Assembly (NCBI GenBank): GCA_934636245.1
Contig: CAKUAI010000008.1
Location: 107,482 to 171,481, forward strand
Reading direction: 5' to 3'
Source of the DNA: an uncultured Coriobacteriales bacterium
GTDB taxonomy: Bacteria; Actinomycetota; Coriobacteriia; Coriobacteriales; UMGS124
Length of the DNA: 64,000 nucleotides
In this document: one piece after another, positions 42,801-52,800 of the stretch
How the letters are laid out: each line of letters begins with the position of its first letter
How positions within the stretch are numbered: the first letter of the stretch is position 1
Program-made: the position numbers and the translations under genes
Notes under the pieces: generated by a model
Databases searched by the model: none
What the model saw: the letters and a program-made list of their open reading frames with translations, nothing else
What the model was told of the DNA's origin: nothing

Positions 42801-45800
42801 CTAGTTGTCGCGCCTGCGCGGGGTGACGATCAGGCACGCCAGACCTGCTGCCAGGGAAGCCAGGCCGAGGTTTGCCAGCATCGCCATCATGCCGCTGGGG
42901 GTCTCGTCAGCGGTCTTGGGGATGGCGGGCTTGGGCTGCTCGGGCTTGGGGGCCACAGGCTGGTCCGGGTTGGGCTCAGGCGACCTGGGTGCCACCGGAA
43001 TGACCGGCGTCTCGCCGTCGTCTGTGGTGCCGTCCTCAGCCGTTGCGGTTGCCACGTTCTTGAACTCCTTGCCCAAGTCGTCAGCCGTGATGGTGTAGCT
43101 GTAGTGCAGCGTCGCGGATGCGCCGGGTGCCAGGCTCTCGATCAGGTCGCTTTCGCCCTGGGCCAGAACGGCGCCCTCGAGCTTGTCGACGACCTTGACG
43201 TTCTTGAGCGTCTGGTTGCCGGTGTTGGCAACCGTGACCTCGAACTTCACGGTCTCGCCCTCGGCGTAGGCCTTGCTGTCGGCGGGCGTGGACACGATGG
43301 CCTTCGCCACGTCGAGCGAGCTTGCGGCTTCCTCGGTCACCACGGTCGTGGTGGCCTCGGTCTCCACGGGGTTGCCCTCGGGGTCGGCGCCGGTGGCGGT
43401 GGCGACGTTGGTGACATTGCCGGCGACGAGGTCGGCCTCGGTCACGGTGTAGCTGTAGCGCAGCGTCGCGGAATCACCGGGAGCCAGGGTGATGGCCTCG
43501 TCGGTCTGGCCCTCATCCAGGGTCGCACCCTCGAGCTTGTCGCTAACCACAACGCCGGTGATGGTCACGTTGCCGTTGTTGATGACCTCAACGGTGTAGG
43601 CAATCTTCTCACCGAGCTGGAAGGCCTTGCCGTCAGCCGGATCGGAGGCCGTCTTGCTCGCGAAGAGGCTCGGGCGCGGGGTCTCGACGGGATCCTCGGT
43701 GGTGCCAGGATCGACGGGCACCTCGGGGTCGTCGGGGTTGGTGGACGTACCGGTGGCGGTGGCGACGTTCATGACCTTACCGGCCAGCACATCGGCCTCG
43801 GTCACGGTGTAGCTGTAGTGCAGCGTCGCAGACTCGCCGGGAGCCAGGGTGCCAACCTCAGCGCTCTCGCCCTCAGCCAGAGTCGCACCGGCAAGCTCAT
43901 CGATGACCGTGACGCCCTCGACGGTCAGGTTGCCGTCGTTGGTAACGGTGACCTCGTACGTGATGGTCTCGTCGAGCGTGTACGCGTTGCCCTCGAAAGG
44001 CTGGCTCGTCGTGACCTTCGCCACGTCGAGCGAGCTTGCGGCTTCCTCGGTCACCACGGTCGTGGTGGCCTCGGTCTCCACGGGGTTGCCCTCGGGGTCG
44101 GCGCCGGTGGCGGTGGCGACGTTGGTGACATTGCCGGCGACGAGGTCGGCCTCGGTCACGGTGTAGCTGTAGCGCAGCGTCGCGGAATCACCGGGAGCCA
44201 GGGTGATGGCCTCGTCGGTCTGGCCCTCATCCAGGGTCGCACCCTCGAGCTTGTCGCTAACCACAACGCCGGTGATGGTCACGTTGCCGTTGTTGATGAC
44301 CTCAACGGTGTAGGCAATCTTCTCACCGAGCTGGAAGGCCTTGCCGTCAGCCGGATCGGAGGCCGTCTTGCTCGCGAAGAGGCTCGGGCGCGGGGTCTCG
44401 ACGGGATCCTCGGTGGTGCCAGGATCGACGGGCACCTCGGGGTCGTCGGGGTTGGTGGACGTACCGGTGGCGGTGGCGACGTTCATGACCTTACCGGCCA
44501 GCACATCGGCCTCGGTCACGGTGTAGCTGTAGTGCAGCGTCGCAGACTCGCCGGGAGCCAGGGTGCCAACCTCAGCGCTCTCGCCCTCAGCCAGAGTCGC
44601 ACCGGCAAGCTCATCGATGACCGTGACGCCCTCGACGGTCAGGTTGCCGTCGTTGGTAACGGTGACCTCGTACGTGATGGTCTCGTCGAGCGTGTACGCG
44701 TTGCCCTCGAAAGGCTGGCTCGTCGTGGCCTTGGTCACGGTGAGGTGCGTCTCGGGGTCGTCGACGACAACGTCGTCGTTGCCCTCGAAGTCCTTGCCGC
44801 CCTCGAAGCTGACAGTGACGGTGTTGGTAAAGCCGCCGGCCAAGATGTCGGCCTCGGTGACGGTGTAACGTGCAGTGGTGCTCACGGTCGCGCCGGGCTC
44901 GACGTTCTCAAAAGTGACCTGGCCGGTAATCTCGACGCCGTCCTGCTCGACGAACGTCATGGTGCGGGCGTCATCGTAGATGTTGGTGGCGGTGATGGCG
45001 AACTCCACCGTCTCGCCCAGCCCGTAGGTGCCTTCCTCGTGCGCCTTTACAACGACGAGGTCAGGGTCAACGGGGCCATCCTCAGTGCCGTCGGTCACGG
45101 TCAGGGTGCCGGGGACGGTGCTGACGGCGTAGTTGCCCGGGTCCGTGGCCGCGTTGAACTCGTAGCCGATGACGTTGTTGTCGGAGGTGCCCACCAGGGT
45201 CTGCGAGCCCTCGACGAAGACACTCTCGAAGCCCTCGGGCTCGCCGCCCTCAAGCTGGGCGAACCCGTTCTCGGACGTCATGGACCACGTGTCGTCCATC
45301 AGCGGCACGCCATCGTAAACCTTGGACGCGCTGCCCGCCGTAATCTCGATGGCCCGCAGCGTAATGACGACGTCCTCGGTACCGGGCAGCTCGTCCGCGA
45401 AGTTGCCGCCCGCGGCGGTCACGCGCACCTGCACGGGGTTTTCGAGCGCGGCGCTCATGGTGTCGGCCACGTCCGTCGCGGTGATGTCGGCGGGGTCGGC
45501 CGTCCACGTCGCGCCGTCCACGCTGTACTCAAGCGCAAACTGGTCGAGGAAGCCCTCGGGCAGCTGGCTGGCGTCCACGCCCTCTGCCAGGCCGATCGAC
45601 GCCTCGCCGGCCACCAGCGGCGTGCCGTCGTAGACCTTCTCGACGTCGGTCGTGGTCAGCTGGATGAAGTCGCCCATGCTGGCCGGGGTAACCTCGAGGG
45701 TGCCGAGGTGCTGCATGACGCTGTAGTTGCTAGGATCGGTGTTCTCAGTAAGCGTGTAGGTGAACTCGTTGTCAATCTTGCCTGCGTTGGTCAGCTGGCT

Positions 45801-48800
45801 GAACATGCCATAGGTCGCACCCTCGCCGTCAGCCCAGCCCTCGCCCGTGACGGCCACGGTGTCGTTCATGAGCGGGGTGCCGTCGTAGGCCTTGGAGGCG
45901 CTGCCGGAGGTCAGCTCAACCACGCGCGGGGTGACGCTCAGGAGTTGCTCGGCGAAGACGTAGCCCTCGTAGACGCCCGGGACGCTGGCGCGGACCCTGA
46001 CCGTCAGGGAGTCGGCCACGTCGGTGGCGGCGACGTCGGCGGGGTCGGCCGTCCACGTGCCGTCGGCCGCCTGGTACTCGACCAGGACGTCGTTGCCGTT
46101 CGCGTCGGCCGCGGAGGCGGCGCCGGCCGCGTGGGCCGTCCCGTCGTAGGTCTCCACGACGTCGGCGGGCTCGATGGTCACGTTGCCGGCGATGTCGGCG
46201 GTCGTGATGTAGAGCGTGCCGGGGGCGTACTCGACGGCGTAGTTGGCCGTCACGTCGGCGCCGTCGGCCGCCAGGATGCGGGCCTGCCCCGCAAAGGAGC
46301 CGGGGTAGCCGGGGTCGGCGTTGGGCAGCGTGCCCTTGGCGGAGTATGCCGCCTCGAAGGTCTGGCCGTCGGCCAGGCCCACGGCCTCGACGCCTGTGAT
46401 CTCCTGCTCGGAGCCCGTGTAGGGCAGCGTGGCGGTCTCGCCCTTGAAGGTGACGGCGCGGGGGGTCACCTCGAGGGTGCCGTCGACGGTGCTGACGGCG
46501 TAGTTGCCCGGGTCAGTCAGCGCGTTGAACTCGTAGCCGACGACGGCGTTGGCGGAGGTGCCCACCAGGGTCTGCGAGCCCTCGACGAAGACGCTCTCGA
46601 AGCCCTCGTGGCCGACGAAGCCCTCGGCGCCCAGCGCGTAGTCGGCGCAGGTGAGCGGGGTGCCGTCGTAGGCCTTGGTGGAGCTGACCGCGGTGACCTC
46701 GACGGGCCTGGGGGTGACGCTCAGGAGCTGCTCGGCGTAGACGTAGCCCTCGTAGACGCCCGGGACGCTGGCGCGGACCCTGACCGTCAGGGAGTCGGCC
46801 ACGTCGGTGGCGGCGACGTCGGCGGGGTCGGCCGTCCACGTGCCGTCGGCCGCCTGGTACTCGACCAGGACGTCGTTGCCGTTCGCGTCGGCCGCGGAGG
46901 CGGCGCCGGCCGCGTGGGCCGTCCCGTCGTAGGTCTCCACGACGTCGGCGGGCTCGATGGTCACGTTGCCGGCGATGTCGGCGGTCGTGATGTAGAGCGT
47001 GCCGGGGGCGTACTCGACGGCGTAGTTGGCCGTCACGTCGGCGCCGTCGGCCGCCAGGATGCGGGCCTGCCCCGCAAAGGAGCCGGGGTAGCCGGGGTCG
47101 GCGTTGGGCAGCGTGCCCTTGGCGGAGTATGCCGCCTCGAAGGTCTGGCCGTCGGCCAGGCCCACGGCCTCGACGCCTGTGATCTCCTGCTCGGAGCCCG
47201 TGTAGGGCAGCGTGGCGGTCTCGCCCTTGAAGGTGACGGCGCGGGGGGCGATGTTCAGATTGCCGGGATTCGCAGCGGTGACGATGTACCACTCGGTCAT
47301 ATCGGTGAGGCCAACGGGATTCTCGGCGAACACCGCGTCGTACGTGCCAGCCTCGGTGCCCTGGGCACCTGCGGTGATGCGCCCGGAATCAAACCGAGCG
47401 CCCTCGGTGTCACAGGCAAAGCCAGAGACGCTCTGCTCGGTGCCGTCATAGGTAACATTGGCGGAGTTGGCAGTGAGCTCGACGTTCTTGTAGTAGGGAA
47501 TCCAAACTTCTGTAGGCTGCATCTCGATTGTGAACCTAGAAGCGTCCTCCCCATTCACCGGAGTGTAGCCCTCAACCGGAATTGCGGTCTCGGAGTATTC
47601 CTTGCCCCACGTCACGTTGTTGACAACCTTGGACGGAGCAAGCTCGACAAGGTCGCCCCCATAGAAAGCGCTGACCCACACGTAGCGAACGGTATAGGAA
47701 AGGTCGGTACGAGGTGTCCACTGGGCGGTAAGGATGTTCTCGGTGCCCTCGTTGAGATTGTCGACGACAACCTGCTGGCCAGTTTCAAGGATGCGACCGT
47801 CAGAGGTGAGCCAACCAGCGAACGTATGAGTCGCAGAGCCATGAGACATGGGAGCCTCAAAGCCCAGGTCAGAGGCGCTGGGCAGCACCACACCCGCATT
47901 GTTGACGAGTGTGTTGGCAACCGGCTCGCCGCGGCCGTCGCCCGCCACGAAGGTGATGGTCGTGGCGGCCTCAGCGATGCCCCATGCGGCGGTCAGGATA
48001 ACAACACTGTCATCGCCCGCAAGCTGGCGCGTCATGTCAAACGATCCACCGGGCTGGACGAGCGTGCCGTCCTCCATGACCCAGCCGAGGAAGTAGGGCG
48101 TGCCCTCGGGAGCCACAAGGTTGGCGGCGCTGGCGACCTGGACCTTGGCGCCGTCTGCATAGGGCGTGTCGTCGAGCGGCAGCGCGGTACCGGCGTTGTA
48201 GTAGCGCACATAGAGCTTGCCGTTGTAGAGCCACTTGCCCGTGACGTTGGTGTCGCGGGAAATGCGAGTCTCAGGGCTGAACAGCTTGCCGTCGTCGGTG
48301 TACCAGCCGTCGAACGTGTAGTCGGTGCCCCACACCGCGCCTGCGGGCAAGAAGTCAGAAGCCGGACGCGTGCCGGGATCGAACGTGGCCGAACCCTTGT
48401 CCTCGTGCTGCGGATTCTCGGGAGCGCACAGGTCCCAGCTCAGCGTGACCTGCTCCACGGCCCACTTGGCATACACCGCGACGTTGGCATGCGGCATGGT
48501 GGTGTTGGCGAAGTCGAACGGAACCGTGCAAGCCTGGTCGGCGTACCAGCCCACAAACGTGCGCTCGATGCCGTCGGAGTACGGATTCTCGGGAACGTAG
48601 TTGGCATACGGCGCAAGGGGCGCAGTGTAGTCGACGCTGATGACCCTGTTGTTGTCGCCGGTCACGTTATGGTAGGTGAGGTTGTAGGACTTGAGCGTGT
48701 TGGCGATATAGATGGTCGATGCGTTTTGAATCTTCTGGCCCTCAAACGCCTTGCCCCTGTTCGTCCAGAACGCAGCCGTGGTCGGGTCGCCCTTAATCCT

Positions 48801-51125
48801 ACCGGTAGCGTACTTGTACAGGTCGTAGCCGGTGTACTTCTGGTGCACCGTCAGCGCACCACCGCTCGTTGTCACCGTGTTGACAAGCGCAAACGTGCCG
48901 TCGGCCTGCTCGTTGTAGTAGTAAATCGTGCCGCCGCTCGCCTTGCTCGTGCCGTAAAAGTTGCACGTCGTGACGATGTCGTTGGTGGTTATGTTGCCCT
49001 TGTTTTTGGCATATCCGGCGGTCTCAAAGTCGTAGCTGGTCAGAAGGATGCAGCCAGACCTGTTCTGAGCCCACTCGTCGGAGGTCGTGTACCAGTAGTA
49101 TGTCTGGTCCCACTCGCCGTCTTTAAGCGGGGCGCCGTACAAACCGGTGTGCTGAACGATGAGCTCCTCGTTAACGCCGTTCCAGCTATTCCAATAGTGG
49201 TAGAAGTTGATCTTGCACAGCACGCGGTCGTAGTAGACGTTCACAATGGTGGAGCCGTCGCCGGCGACGGTGACGCTGGACTGGGTGTTGTTGGCGTTGA
49301 AGGTAAAACCGGGGTAGCTCTTGTCGTTGGTACCGGCAACGACGGAGCCGGCAGGAGCCGTCTTCTCGGCGGACTCAACGAATTCGTACGTCTTGGCGGC
49401 GTCGGCGGCGTCCTTGTCATCGGACACGCGCTGCTGCCAATAGTTGACGGTGTAGGCGACCTCGGCGGGCGTCCAGTGAGCAGTGAGGGTCACGGACCTG
49501 CCAAACACGCTGCCGTCGTAGACCTTCCAATCGCCCAGGTACCAACCCTCGAGCGTATACCCGGCGCGCGTGCTCACGGGAAGGGTGATACGCTCGCCGT
49601 CTTTTAGGAACATATGGTCAACGGTGGTGCCGCCAGCGGCGTCAAAGGCAATCCACACGCCAGAGACGACAATGGCAAATACGTCGACGCTGCTCTTGCC
49701 TTCGGGCACGGCAACGGATGTTAGCTGGTTGTCATCGGCGTCCGCCCAGCCCACAACGCTGTGCGTGGCATCGACGTCGTACTTGATGCCAGAGATGTCG
49801 TACGCCTCATGGTCCTCGACGACCATCGTGCGCATGAGCTGCATGCCGTCGGGATCGTAGAAGTTGATGTGCAGGACGGAGGCATAGCGCGCATGCACGT
49901 CGTACGTCGCTGTCGCGCTCACGGTCGCGGCCTGCGAGAAGTCCATGGGGCTCTCGCCCAGGTACCAGCCAGTGAACGTCTGGCCGTCAACCTCGGGAGC
50001 CGCAGGTTCGACAAGCGTCTCGCCGTTCTTGACAGTCTGCTCGTTGACAACGGTGGTGCCGTCGGCGGCCAGGAAGCGGTAGGTGGCCAGGTAGACGGGG
50101 TTCTCATCGGTAACGACGTAGATCGAGAAGTGGTCGACGTCGAAGCTCTGGACGTTTGCGCTGGCCTGGCTTGCGGGAATCGCCTCAACGCTGGAGGCGT
50201 CGTCGGCCACGCGGTACACGCCCACGGCCTCGCCCTCGCCCATGCCGGCGTTGAAGAAGCTCACGCTCACGGAGCCGTTGGGCTGAATGGCGTTGCCGTC
50301 CTTGTCGACGAGCGTGACGTCGAGGGCCACGGCGCCTTCGAGCGTGCGGCCCTGCTCCTCGACGGCGCCGGCCACGGCGGCGGCGACGTCGGCGCGGTGC
50401 ACGGACTCGGCCAGCACGCGCGTGCCCTCGGGCAGAGCGCCCTCGGAAGCCGTCACCTTCACGGTGATGTTGCCGGCGTGGGCGTAACCGAGGAAGGCGG
50501 GATAGGCGGGCTGCTCGGGCTCGGCGGGAGCTGCGGGCTCTTCGGTGGGAGCGGGCTGCTCGGCAGGAGCGGGCTCGGTGGCGGGCTGCTCGGCAGGCGC
50601 AGGCGCGGCAGGCTCGGCGGGAGCCGCGGGCTTCTCGGCAGGGGCGGCCTCGACTGCGGGCTGCTCGGCAGGAGCGGGCTCGGCGGGAGCCGCGGGCTGC
50701 TCGGCAGGAGCGGGCTCGGCAGCGGGCTGTTCAGTTGCAGGCTCGGCGGGGGCCACGGGCTGCTCGGCAGGAGCGGGCTCAACTGCAGGCTCGGCAACCG
50801 GGGCAGGCTCGGCTGCGGGCTGCTCGGCAGGGGCAGGCTCGGCTGCGGGCTGCTCGGCAGGGGCAGGCTCTACAACAACCTCAGGCGCGCTTGCAGCCTC
50901 TACCTGGGGTACAGGTTCGACTGCAAGCGCGCCGATGGCATCCTGCCCTTCACCCTCCGGGGGGCCTACCGTGGCGCTGTCCGCCGCAGGCTCGCCCCAG
51001 TCGCCCTGCGCCAGGGCCGTGGGCACCATAGACACCTGGGTCCACACCATGACAAGCGACATGAGAATGGCGAGTATCTTGCTTACGTTTTGGGACGGGT
51101 CGAATAATCTGCGTAGCGGTTTCAT
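42801..51125 (-). CDS. Giant cell-wall-anchored adhesin-like surface protein
   Basis: About 2,774 residues; ATG 51125 follows AGGAAGG. In order: a signal peptide ending near TALAQG; an Ala/Pro/Glu repeat stalk (APAEQPAAEP units, about residues 60-205); a head with InlB/Listeria-Bacteroides-type repeats (GWYLGESPMDFS, TFVGWYADQACTVPFDF); MBG-type beta domains (AYDGTPL..., nt about 47470-45080); and DUF11-like stalk modules (TLDETITYEVTVTNDGNLTV). The end has a sortase-like motif IPKTA, a hydrophobic span and PRRRDN, so it should be covalently wall-anchored though IPKTA departs from LPXTG. Two long DNA duplications lie inside. It probably mediates host or matrix adhesion. A LuxR gene lies upstream in the same orientation. 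Confidence 0.88.
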   Translation of the reverse strand: MKPLRRLFDPSQNVSKILAILMSLVMVWTQVSMVPTALAQGDWGEPAADSATVGPPEGEGQDAIGALAVEPVPQVEAASAPEVVVEPAPAEQPAAEPAPAEQPAAEPAPVAEPAVEPAPAEQPVAPAEPATEQPAAEPAPAEQPAAPAEPAPAEQPAVEAAPAEKPAAPAEPAAPAPAEQPATEPAPAEQPAPTEEPAAPAEPEQPAYPAFLGYAHAGNITVKVTASEGALPEGTRVLAESVHRADVAAAVAGAVEEQGRTLEGAVALDVTLVDKDGNAIQPNGSVSVSFFNAGMGEGEAVGVYRVADDASSVEAIPASQASANVQSFDVDHFSIYVVTDENPVYLATYRFLAADGTTVVNEQTVKNGETLVEPAAPEVDGQTFTGWYLGESPMDFSQAATVSATATYDVHARYASVLHINFYDPDGMQLMRTMVVEDHEAYDISGIKYDVDATHSVVGWADADDNQLTSVAVPEGKSSVDVFAIVVSGVWIAFDAAGGTTVDHMFLKDGERITLPVSTRAGYTLEGWYLGDWKVYDGSVFGRSVTLTAHWTPAEVAYTVNYWQQRVSDDKDAADAAKTYEFVESAEKTAPAGSVVAGTNDKSYPGFTFNANNTQSSVTVAGDGSTIVNVYYDRVLCKINFYHYWNSWNGVNEELIVQHTGLYGAPLKDGEWDQTYYWYTTSDEWAQNRSGCILLTSYDFETAGYAKNKGNITTNDIVTTCNFYGTSKASGGTIYYYNEQADGTFALVNTVTTSGGALTVHQKYTGYDLYKYATGRIKGDPTTAAFWTNRGKAFEGQKIQNASTIYIANTLKSYNLTYHNVTGDNNRVISVDYTAPLAPYANYVPENPYSDGIERTFVGWYADQACTVPFDFANTTMPHANVAVYAKWAVEQVTLSWDLCAPENPQHEDKGSATFDPGTRPASDFLPAGAVWGTDYTFDGWYTDDGKLFSPETRISRDTNVTGKWLYNGKLYVRYYNAGTALPLDDTPYADGAKVQVASAANLVAPEGTPYFLGWVMEDGTLVQPGGSFDMTRQLAGDDSVVILTAAWGIAEAATTITFVAGDGRGEPVANTLVNNAGVVLPSASDLGFEAPMSHGSATHTFAGWLTSDGRILETGQQVVVDNLNEGTENILTAQWTPRTDLSYTVRYVWVSAFYGGDLVELAPSKVVNNVTWGKEYSETAIPVEGYTPVNGEDASRFTIEMQPTEVWIPYYKNVELTANSANVTYDGTEQSVSGFACDTEGARFDSGRITAGAQGTEAGTYDAVFAENPVGLTDMTEWYIVTAANPGNLNIAPRAVTFKGETATLPYTGSEQEITGVEAVGLADGQTFEAAYSAKGTLPNADPGYPGSFAGQARILAADGADVTANYAVEYAPGTLYITTADIAGNVTIEPADVVETYDGTAHAAGAASAADANGNDVLVEYQAADGTWTADPADVAATDVADSLTVRVRASVPGVYEGYVYAEQLLSVTPRPVEVTAVSSTKAYDGTPLTCADYALGAEGFVGHEGFESVFVEGSQTLVGTSANAVVGYEFNALTDPGNYAVSTVDGTLEVTPRAVTFKGETATLPYTGSEQEITGVEAVGLADGQTFEAAYSAKGTLPNADPGYPGSFAGQARILAADGADVTANYAVEYAPGTLYITTADIAGNVTIEPADVVETYDGTAHAAGAASAADANGNDVLVEYQAADGTWTADPADVAATDVADSLTVRVRASVPGVYEGYVFAEQLLSVTPRVVELTSGSASKAYDGTPLMNDTVAVTGEGWADGEGATYGMFSQLTNAGKIDNEFTYTLTENTDPSNYSVMQHLGTLEVTPASMGDFIQLTTTDVEKVYDGTPLVAGEASIGLAEGVDASQLPEGFLDQFALEYSVDGATWTADPADITATDVADTMSAALENPVQVRVTAAGGNFADELPGTEDVVITLRAIEITAGSASKVYDGVPLMDDTWSMTSENGFAQLEGGEPEGFESVFVEGSQTLVGTSDNNVIGYEFNAATDPGNYAVSTVPGTLTVTDGTEDGPVDPDLVVVKAHEEGTYGLGETVEFAITATNIYDDARTMTFVEQDGVEITGQVTFENVEPGATVSTTARYTVTEADILAGGFTNTVTVSFEGGKDFEGNDDVVVDDPETHLTVTKATTSQPFEGNAYTLDETITYEVTVTNDGNLTVEGVTVIDELAGATLAEGESAEVGTLAPGESATLHYSYTVTEADVLAGKVMNVATATGTSTNPDDPEVPVDPGTTEDPVETPRPSLFASKTASDPADGKAFQLGEKIAYTVEVINNGNVTITGVVVSDKLEGATLDEGQTDEAITLAPGDSATLRYSYTVTEADLVAGNVTNVATATGADPEGNPVETEATTTVVTEEAASSLDVAKVTTSQPFEGNAYTLDETITYEVTVTNDGNLTVEGVTVIDELAGATLAEGESAEVGTLAPGESATLHYSYTVTEADVLAGKVMNVATATGTSTNPDDPEVPVDPGTTEDPVETPRPSLFASKTASDPADGKAFQLGEKIAYTVEVINNGNVTITGVVVSDKLEGATLDEGQTDEAITLAPGDSATLRYSYTVTEADLVAGNVTNVATATGADPEGNPVETEATTTVVTEEAASSLDVAKAIVSTPADSKAYAEGETVKFEVTVANTGNQTLKNVKVVDKLEGAVLAQGESDLIESLAPGASATLHYSYTITADDLGKEFKNVATATAEDGTTDDGETPVIPVAPRSPEPNPDQPVAPKPEQPKPAIPKTADETPSGMMAMLANLGLASLAAGLACLIVTPRRRDN
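43306..44733. repeat. 714-bp direct tandem duplication in the adhesin gene
   Basis: 43306-44019 and 44020-44733 are near-identical with a 714-base (238-codon) period, each encoding a pair of DUF11-like stalk modules. Frame is kept, so copy-number change would lengthen or shorten the stalk. Confidence 0.9.
45931..47250. repeat. 783-bp-period direct duplication in the MBG region
   Basis: 45931-46467 and 46714-47250 are near-identical at a 783-base (261-codon) offset, encoding repeated MBG-type domains; a related but diverged unit lies between them. Confidence 0.85.
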
Positions 51126-51405
51126 GCGGCCCCACCTTCCTAGGCTCGACGGCGCCGAGTCGGTCGGTCTGCAAGCCGCATTGGGAGCGCGCATTCCCCG
51201 CGGCGCACATTCGCAACATGCTCGGTACGCCCTTGTTTGGCTTTTACTCTATTCCGAGGGTGTGCACGAAATAAACCCGCACTGCAAAGATGACCTGTTT
51301 TGTCGAAAAAATGACTGCCTGACTTGACACCGCACGTTTTGGCGTTATGCGCCCGCGCCGTTAAGGTGCCCACCCGTGCCTTTGGCGGTCAAACGGGTTC
51401 CGCCC
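51126..51405 (-). promoter_or_regulatory. Leader and promoter region of the adhesin gene
   Basis: This 280-base stretch between the LuxR stop and the adhesin start has no gene. It includes an AT-richer segment near 51240-51320. No terminator after the LuxR gene is obvious, so partial read-through is possible. Confidence 0.5.
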
Positions 51406-52647
51406 CTAGCGCAGCATGTACTTCTCAAGCTCGGATCGGCTCTGAATCCCCAGCTTGACATAGACACTCGACAGACGGTTCTTCACGGTGCCGCGCGACA
51501 CCCCCATGTGGGCCGCAATCTGGTCGTTGCTCCAGCCGCGGCACGCAAGCATCGCAAAGGTGAACTCGGTAGTGGTGAGATTGTCGGCAACTTCTTCGCC
51601 GGTCGTTGGGTTGTGGATGCGTCGCCACCCAGCGCTGAATCGATATGTCACCTGGATAATGCGGGCAAAGTCATCGGGATAGTCGTCCTTGAGGCAGGTC
51701 TCGAGAACGCCCTGGAGCAGGCCGTGATGCTCGCCGATGAGTTCGATAAGACCGTCGGGCCGCGCGATGTCCCAACCCTGCATGAAATGGGCGCGAGCGC
51801 GATCGGGCGACTTTTGTCCCATCCACCCCATGGCAGCCACAAGGTGCAAGAACAACTCAGAGATGGGATAAGTGCCCCGCTTCATGGCAAGCGCCGTCTC
51901 CGCGATGCCGACGCACCTGCCATACTCCCCCGTCAGATACGCGCGATGCGCGTCCACATGAGCCGCAAACAGGCGCAGGCCCTCGGGCAAATAGGGAGCG
52001 ATTGCGCGAAGTTCGTCCTCGCCAAAAGTCGGATCCAGGTGCAAAAGAACGTTTGCCGCTGTAGCAAACACAATGTAAGCAGCGCGGATAGTGGGGTCCT
52101 CGCTGACAAGGCAGTCCTGCCTCATGGAAGCAAGGTCGTCGAGGCAGGCCTTGGCAAAGGAAATCTGTCCGCGTGACAGATTGGCATAAGCGCAGATAAA
52201 AAGGGCAGACATCCTCAGCGCGGGATTCAAGCTCGTCAAATACGGCTCAGACTCGCAGCATGCCCCATCGGGATCGGCCGTGAAATACAGGGCTTCTGCT
52301 TGTGCGATGCGCCGGGCATCTCCATCGTCGATGGACTCAATCGCCCGCGAAAGGCACCCCGGCTCAAAGGGCGTGCACATGAGCGGCATGGGAGACCTTA
52401 CGGTGCAAGCCTGCACAGGGCACGCGGATGCGCTCGCCTGAGCCTGAGTCTGCGAGCACGGCGGCTCCGTTCGGCCGCCACGGGTACAGTCGTCGAGTGC
52501 GCTGCCCGTCTGCGCCTGCGCACACGACGGCTCCTCATCCGCAAGCTGGTCGAAGTGCCGCAAAAGCCCGCCCGCCTGCGCCTGCGCGCGCGACAGCTCT
52601 TCACTCGCACGGTCAGTGCCATATGCGACGTGCCCATCCGCTGCCAT
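51406..52647 (-). CDS. LuxR-family transcriptional regulator with helical (TPR/MalT-like) sensor part
   Basis: A 413-residue soluble protein. The first 85 residues are low-complexity, Ala/Gln/Cys-rich. The middle is alpha-helical and TPR-like (for example RMSALFICAYANLSRGQISF). The C-terminus is a LuxR helix-turn-helix (TTTEFTFAMLACRGWSND with GTVKNRLSSVYVKLGIQSR). No membrane segments, unlike the other two LuxR proteins here. GGGGGAG precedes the ATG. Lying directly upstream of the giant adhesin gene, it is the prime candidate for that gene's activator; this is inference. Confidence 0.82.
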   Translation of the reverse strand: MAADGHVAYGTDRASEELSRAQAQAGGLLRHFDQLADEEPSCAQAQTGSALDDCTRGGRTEPPCSQTQAQASASACPVQACTVRSPMPLMCTPFEPGCLSRAIESIDDGDARRIAQAEALYFTADPDGACCESEPYLTSLNPALRMSALFICAYANLSRGQISFAKACLDDLASMRQDCLVSEDPTIRAAYIVFATAANVLLHLDPTFGEDELRAIAPYLPEGLRLFAAHVDAHRAYLTGEYGRCVGIAETALAMKRGTYPISELFLHLVAAMGWMGQKSPDRARAHFMQGWDIARPDGLIELIGEHHGLLQGVLETCLKDDYPDDFARIIQVTYRFSAGWRRIHNPTTGEEVADNLTTTEFTFAMLACRGWSNDQIAAHMGVSRGTVKNRLSSVYVKLGIQSRSELEKYMLR

Positions 52648-52800
52648 AACTCCCCCGTTTCTTTTCGTTCATGGTAGCAGCGCCAGCGACAAACGCAGGG
52701 AAAATTAGCCAAATTTTGCGCCAAATGGCACTACCCAAACACCCCTGACAACCTCACCATGGACCTGAAAGTGACATGAAACTGACATTGGGGAGGCCCC

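Noticed and set aside
42726..49607. A 2,293-codon open frame on the plus strand opposite the adhesin gene
   Set aside because: Its translation is low-complexity Gly/Val/Ala/Arg/His sequence that mirrors the repeats of the real gene. Long antisense frames are expected in GC-rich repeated coding DNA, and no signal peptide, ribosome site or domain supports it.
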